In this document: piece by piece, positions 12,612 through 14,667 of the stretch
Layout of the letters: each line of letters starts with the position of its first letter
How positions within the stretch are numbered: position 1 is the stretch's first letter
Source: an uncultured Eubacteriales bacterium
GTDB lineage: Bacteria > Bacillota > Clostridia > Oscillospirales > Oscillospiraceae
DNA: 14,667 nucleotides
Direction of reading: 5' to 3'
Assembly (NCBI GenBank): GCA_900554855.1
Contig: USIZ01000005.1
Location: forward strand, 1-14,667
Program-made: the position numbers and the translations under genes
Notes under the pieces: model-generated
Told to the model about the DNA's origin: nothing
The model's database searches: none
The model's input: the letters and a program-made list of their open reading frames with translations, nothing else

Positions 12612-13450
12612 TTCAGCATTTCTGCGGCTTTTTTGATATTCGCGCTGGCATTACCTTTGCGGAAGTTCTCCCCGTCGAAGCGAATCGGGACGCAGACTTC
12701 CAAGATGCGGTCAAAAATGCGGCGGTCATCCAGATCGGCAGCTTGCTTCATAACGGAAAGCGGGATATTGGTCGTGACGATCATTGGCTTGCCGGTCAGC
12801 AGCCGCTTGTCAACCACATCGAATACCCGCTCCTTACCGAAGCTGGTGTTACGCTCTGCACCCAAATCATCCAGAATGAGGAGGTCAGGGCGCATAAGCG
12901 ATTTCATGTAATGGTCGCGGTCCGTGCCGAAATTGCCCTGCATATGGTTGACTACATCGGACATCCTCACAAAGAGAACGGACTCCAGACGGTCAATCAG
13001 AGCGTTGGCAATGCATCCAGCGGCATAGGACTTTCCCGTGCCAACATTCCCGAACAGGAGCAACCCGATCCCCGCCTTTTTGAACTCGTCCCAGTTCTGC
13101 GCGTAGCCCCTCGCCTTTTCAAGCTGGGGTGTCGTAACTGCGGCTGCCTCAAACCGCCAGTCAGCGGCGGGCATATCGTGGAACGCTTCACTGCGGAGCA
13201 TCGTCATATAGGACATTCGCTCATATTCCCGGCGTTCTGCTTCTTCCCGTTCTCGGCGTTCGGCAGCGCATTTGCACATAACCGGGTGCTTGGTAAAGCC
13301 CTGTGCCTGAAGGCCTGTGGGGTATAATGCTTCTTTCGGCGTGCGGCACTTGCCGCAGTATTTCAGCCCATCGGCAGGATTGATGTAATCGTCAGGTGCG
13401 GCATTAGCCGCTTCAACGGCATCAACCATTTTCGTAAAAATCGGATTCAT
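12605..13450 (-). CDS. DnaC/IstB-like AAA+ ATPase, helicase loader of the element
   Basis: A 281-residue replication protein of the DnaC/IstB ATP-binding family, which loads the replicative helicase. An N-terminal zinc-binding part has C32-x2-C35 and C59-x-C61. A charged helix (AAERREREEAERREYERM) links to the AAA+ domain. Walker A is GNVGTGKS (134-141), Walker B is LLILDD (190-195) followed by LGAE, and sensor-type motifs are VTTNIPL and the Arg-rich DDRRIFDRI. The start is ATG 13450, because its ATGA overlaps the stop of the upstream RepA-like gene and GGGAG lies upstream; a GTG at 13456 is rejected. The overlap indicates translational coupling, so initiator and loader are made together. 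Typical of integrative elements and phages. Confidence 0.93.
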   Translation of the reverse strand: MNPIFTKMVDAVEAANAAPDDYINPADGLKYCGKCRTPKEALYPTGLQAQGFTKHPVMCKCAAERREREEAERREYERMSYMTMLRSEAFHDMPAADWRFEAAAVTTPQLEKARGYAQNWDEFKKAGIGLLLFGNVGTGKSYAAGCIANALIDRLESVLFVRMSDVVNHMQGNFGTDRDHYMKSLMRPDLLILDDLGAERNTSFGKERVFDVVDKRLLTGKPMIVTTNIPLSVMKQAADLDDRRIFDRILEVCVPIRFDGENFRKGNASANIKKAAEMLNG

Positions 13451-14139
13451 AGACACTCTCCCTCGTTATCGTCGTAGGTGTAGTTTTTCGCGCTCCTGCC
13501 CTTGCTGTCCTCATCCAACCACTTCTTGATGGTGGCGTAATGGTTGGCATAGTGCCTGTCGTTAGAAGCCATGTACCGGGACAGCCGCTCAATGTATTCG
13601 GCAGCTTTGCCGGGATAAGCCGCTTCCAGCCGGGTACATTCCTCGCCTGACAGGAAAACATTTTGGAACTCTCCATATCGGCGGCGCGTACTCTCTACTC
13701 TTTCGGTCTTACTATGCTCTTTATATTCTGTATCAGTATTACTTGCGGGCAATTTCTGCCCCATGCAAGGGGAAGAATCCTGCACATCCATTGGGCAGAT
13801 ATTGCCCTCTGGACGTGAAGAAACCTGCACCCTGTCCGGGATTTGCAGAAAGATGCGGTTCGCCTGATTCCATCCCTGACGGACGCGGGTGATCAATCCG
13901 GCATTTTCCAGCTCCCGCAGGGCGGTCTTGACCGTCCGCTCACTCCGGTCAAGATCGTTTGCCATCTGCTTGATCGTATAGATAACATACACATCCCCGT
14001 CCTCGGACACCCAGCCACTTTTCTGGGAAAGCATGGTGCGGTTGAGCAGAAGCCCATATAGCAGCTTGGCGTTGATGGAATATTCGCCCGCCAGCATGAA
14101 GCGCGGCAAGGGAATGAACGGCGGCAATGCGGTGTTCAA
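13447..14139 (-). CDS. Replication initiator protein A-like (RepA_N type) protein
   Basis: A 230-residue protein with an N-terminal winged-helix domain like RepA_N replication initiators of Firmicutes plasmids and integrative elements: PPFIPLPRFML, AKLLYGLLLNRTMLSQKSGW, VYVIYTIKQMANDLDRSERTV, and KTALRELENAGLITRVRQG. The middle is polar and variable. The C-terminal part (YGEFQNVFLSGEE, YIERLSRYMASNDRHYANHYATIKKWLDED) resembles the helicase-loader-interacting end of DnaD-like replisome organisers. The annotated frame begins with TTG 14139 and lacks a ribosome binding site. Just upstream an ATG (14158-14156) with GAGAGG five bases before it is followed by A5. With A4 it would read MKIYFKLNTALPPFIPLPRF, a natural-looking N-terminus. 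So either the start is disrupted by an A-run indel or TTG is used. It is followed by the coupled DnaC-like gene. Confidence 0.85.
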   Translation of the reverse strand: MNTALPPFIPLPRFMLAGEYSINAKLLYGLLLNRTMLSQKSGWVSEDGDVYVIYTIKQMANDLDRSERTVKTALRELENAGLITRVRQGWNQANRIFLQIPDRVQVSSRPEGNICPMDVQDSSPCMGQKLPASNTDTEYKEHSKTERVESTRRRYGEFQNVFLSGEECTRLEAAYPGKAAEYIERLSRYMASNDRHYANHYATIKKWLDEDSKGRSAKNYTYDDNEGECL

Positions 14140-14190
14140 TTTGAAATAGATTTTTCATCACATCCTCTCTGGTCTGGTGTGATACGGCTG

Positions 14191-14409
14191 CTATGGCGGT
14201 TTTCTGTCAGGTCCGCGAGGGGAGTACGCAGATGTGCCACCCTTTTTTGCCCTCTTTGACTGATAATGCGGACAAATAACGACAACCGCCCGGAAACTCT
14301 GCTTGCAGTCGTGGACGCAGCGGCGGCAGAGCGTGTTGTACGCCTTGCGTCCCCGGTCATTCAGGAAGAACGACCATTCCAGCTTTTTTGATTTGCTCAT
14401 GCGCGGCAT
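14191..14409 (-). CDS. Small cysteine-rich protein of the element
   Basis: A 72-residue basic protein starting MPRMSKSKKLEWSFFLNDRG, followed by CRRCVHDCKQSFRAVVVICP. The four Cys and nearby His suggest a small zinc-binding fold. The C-terminus is Lys/Arg/Pro-rich. The start is ATG 14409 with AAAGGAG seven bases upstream. A longer frame to 14469 overlaps mobC and is rejected. It sits between mobC and the replication initiator with short gaps, so it is probably in the same operon. Similar short proteins are, as far as I remember, common next to mobilization genes in Clostridia elements. The function is unknown; a DNA-binding helper in mobilization or replication is plausible. Confidence 0.75.
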   Translation of the reverse strand: MPRMSKSKKLEWSFFLNDRGRKAYNTLCRRCVHDCKQSFRAVVVICPHYQSKRAKKGGTSAYSPRGPDRKPP

Positions 14410-14429
14410 ATCTGTACTCCTTTCCCGAA

Positions 14430-14667
14430 TTACAATTCGTTTCTCTGCTGTGCTTTCAGCATCTCCCATACGTCAGCCATCCGTTCTTTCAGTTCGGCAA
14501 CATCGGCATCGTAGAAATGCCCGGTACTGTTGATGCGGCGGCAAATCTGGTTGATGTTCGAGGCAACACGGCTGACGGCAGCAGCCAACTTTTTCTGTTC
14601 TGTGTAATCGACCGTGATGATGTACCCGTCAATCAGCATTTTCCGGGCATACGCGCCGAAGTTGCGG
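14430..14667 (-). CDS. mobC: Mobilization protein MobC, C-terminal part (runs off the right edge)
   Basis: The frame is open through the right window edge and ends at TAA 14432-14430. The visible ~79 residues match the bacterial MobC family: FGAYARKMLIDGYIITVDY, then ASNINQICRRINSTG, and DADVAELKERMADVWEML. MobC is a relaxosome accessory protein that opens the DNA at oriT and helps the relaxase nick. The start lies outside the window; an internal ATG at 14639 is not the real start, because family sequence continues upstream of it. The relaxase gene usually lies next to mobC, and oriT usually lies upstream of it, so both are expected to the right of the window. Confidence 0.85.
   Translation of the reverse strand, partial: RNFGAYARKMLIDGYIITVDYTEQKKLAAAVSRVASNINQICRRINSTGHFYDADVAELKERMADVWEMLKAQQRNEL

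Larger units (their letters stand above)
9560..14667. mobile_element. End of an integrative mobilizable/conjugative element (right side outside the window)
   Basis: A block of mobile-element genes: MobC, a small Cys-rich protein, a RepA_N-type initiator, a DnaC-like loader, a small HTH regulator, an accessory protein and a terminal large serine recombinase. The base composition and codon use are less GC-rich than in the housekeeping genes at 1-7600. The order, with replication and mobilization genes leading to a serine recombinase at the end, is typical of Clostridia integrative elements. The left boundary is not proven. Candidates are the RhuM junction (about 9556), the gap 9824-9931, or a site inside the recombinase 3' end (about 10217-10243). 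The other end and the relaxase lie beyond the window. Confidence 0.8.

Noticed and set aside
13949..14161. 70-codon frame starting MMKNLFQIEH at a good ribosome binding site
   Set aside because: After the first codons it is the out-of-frame shadow of the RepA-like gene; kept only as evidence for an A-run frameshift at the start.

Overview
The window is chromosomal DNA from a GC-rich, low-branching Clostridia member, most likely an Oscillospiraceae-type gut anaerobe of the Flavonifractor/Lawsonibacter kind. This is inferred from the gene content (RNase J, YerC, DUF5808/GntR pair), Firmicutes-type AGGAGG ribosome binding sites, GC-rich coding DNA, and abundant GC-rich palindromic intergenic repeats. 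No RNA gene and no CRISPR array was seen.

Region 1 (1-5770) is housekeeping and all on the minus strand. Transcription runs from yerC (5704-5402), through a strong terminator, to rnjA (RNase J, 4885-3227), another terminator and a cluster of hairpins, then miaB (2772-1354), a 181-residue membrane protein (1098-553) and the 5' end of mutS (336-1, cut by the window edge). miaB and mutS are usually adjacent in Firmicutes. Here they are separated by the membrane protein gene, which sits between two inverted copies of one repeat (376-545 and 1140-1350, with a perfect 49-bp core).

Region 2 (5770-7681) is a plus-strand two-gene unit. A YtrA-type GntR repressor has a palindromic operator at its promoter, and a DUF5808 multi-pass membrane protein follows, ending in a clear terminator. 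The GntR frame lacks a stop where the family ends; one G too many in a G5 run would explain this. Convergent to it is an acyltransferase-3 membrane protein (8731-7562), whose frame runs through the terminator and into the end of the DUF5808 gene.

Region 3 (about 8820-9560) is visibly AT-richer. It holds a lipoprotein of unknown function and the junction of a truncated RhuM-family gene, whose last ~21 codons are unrelated and hydrophobic.

Region 4 (about 9560-14667, continuing off the right edge) is one end of an integrative mobilizable or conjugative element. On the minus strand it carries mobC (partial), a small cysteine-rich protein, a RepA_N/DnaD-like replication initiator, a DnaC/IstB-type helicase loader overlapping it by ATGA, a 108-residue protein and a terminal large serine recombinase. 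One small HTH gene is read the other way from a near-perfect TTGACA-18-TATAAT promoter. MobC would nick and transfer the element, RepA and DnaC would replicate it, and the recombinase would excise and integrate it. The recombinase carries an extra ~90-residue C-terminal tail after a VETV-x-LLS motif. I recall such tails on other proteins at element insertion sites, and it may mark an attachment site within coding sequence.

I do not see a wholly new multi-gene system. The best leads are the repeat-flanked gene in miaB-mutS, the recombinase tail, the RhuM chimera, and two promoter-embedded palindromes suggesting autoregulation.
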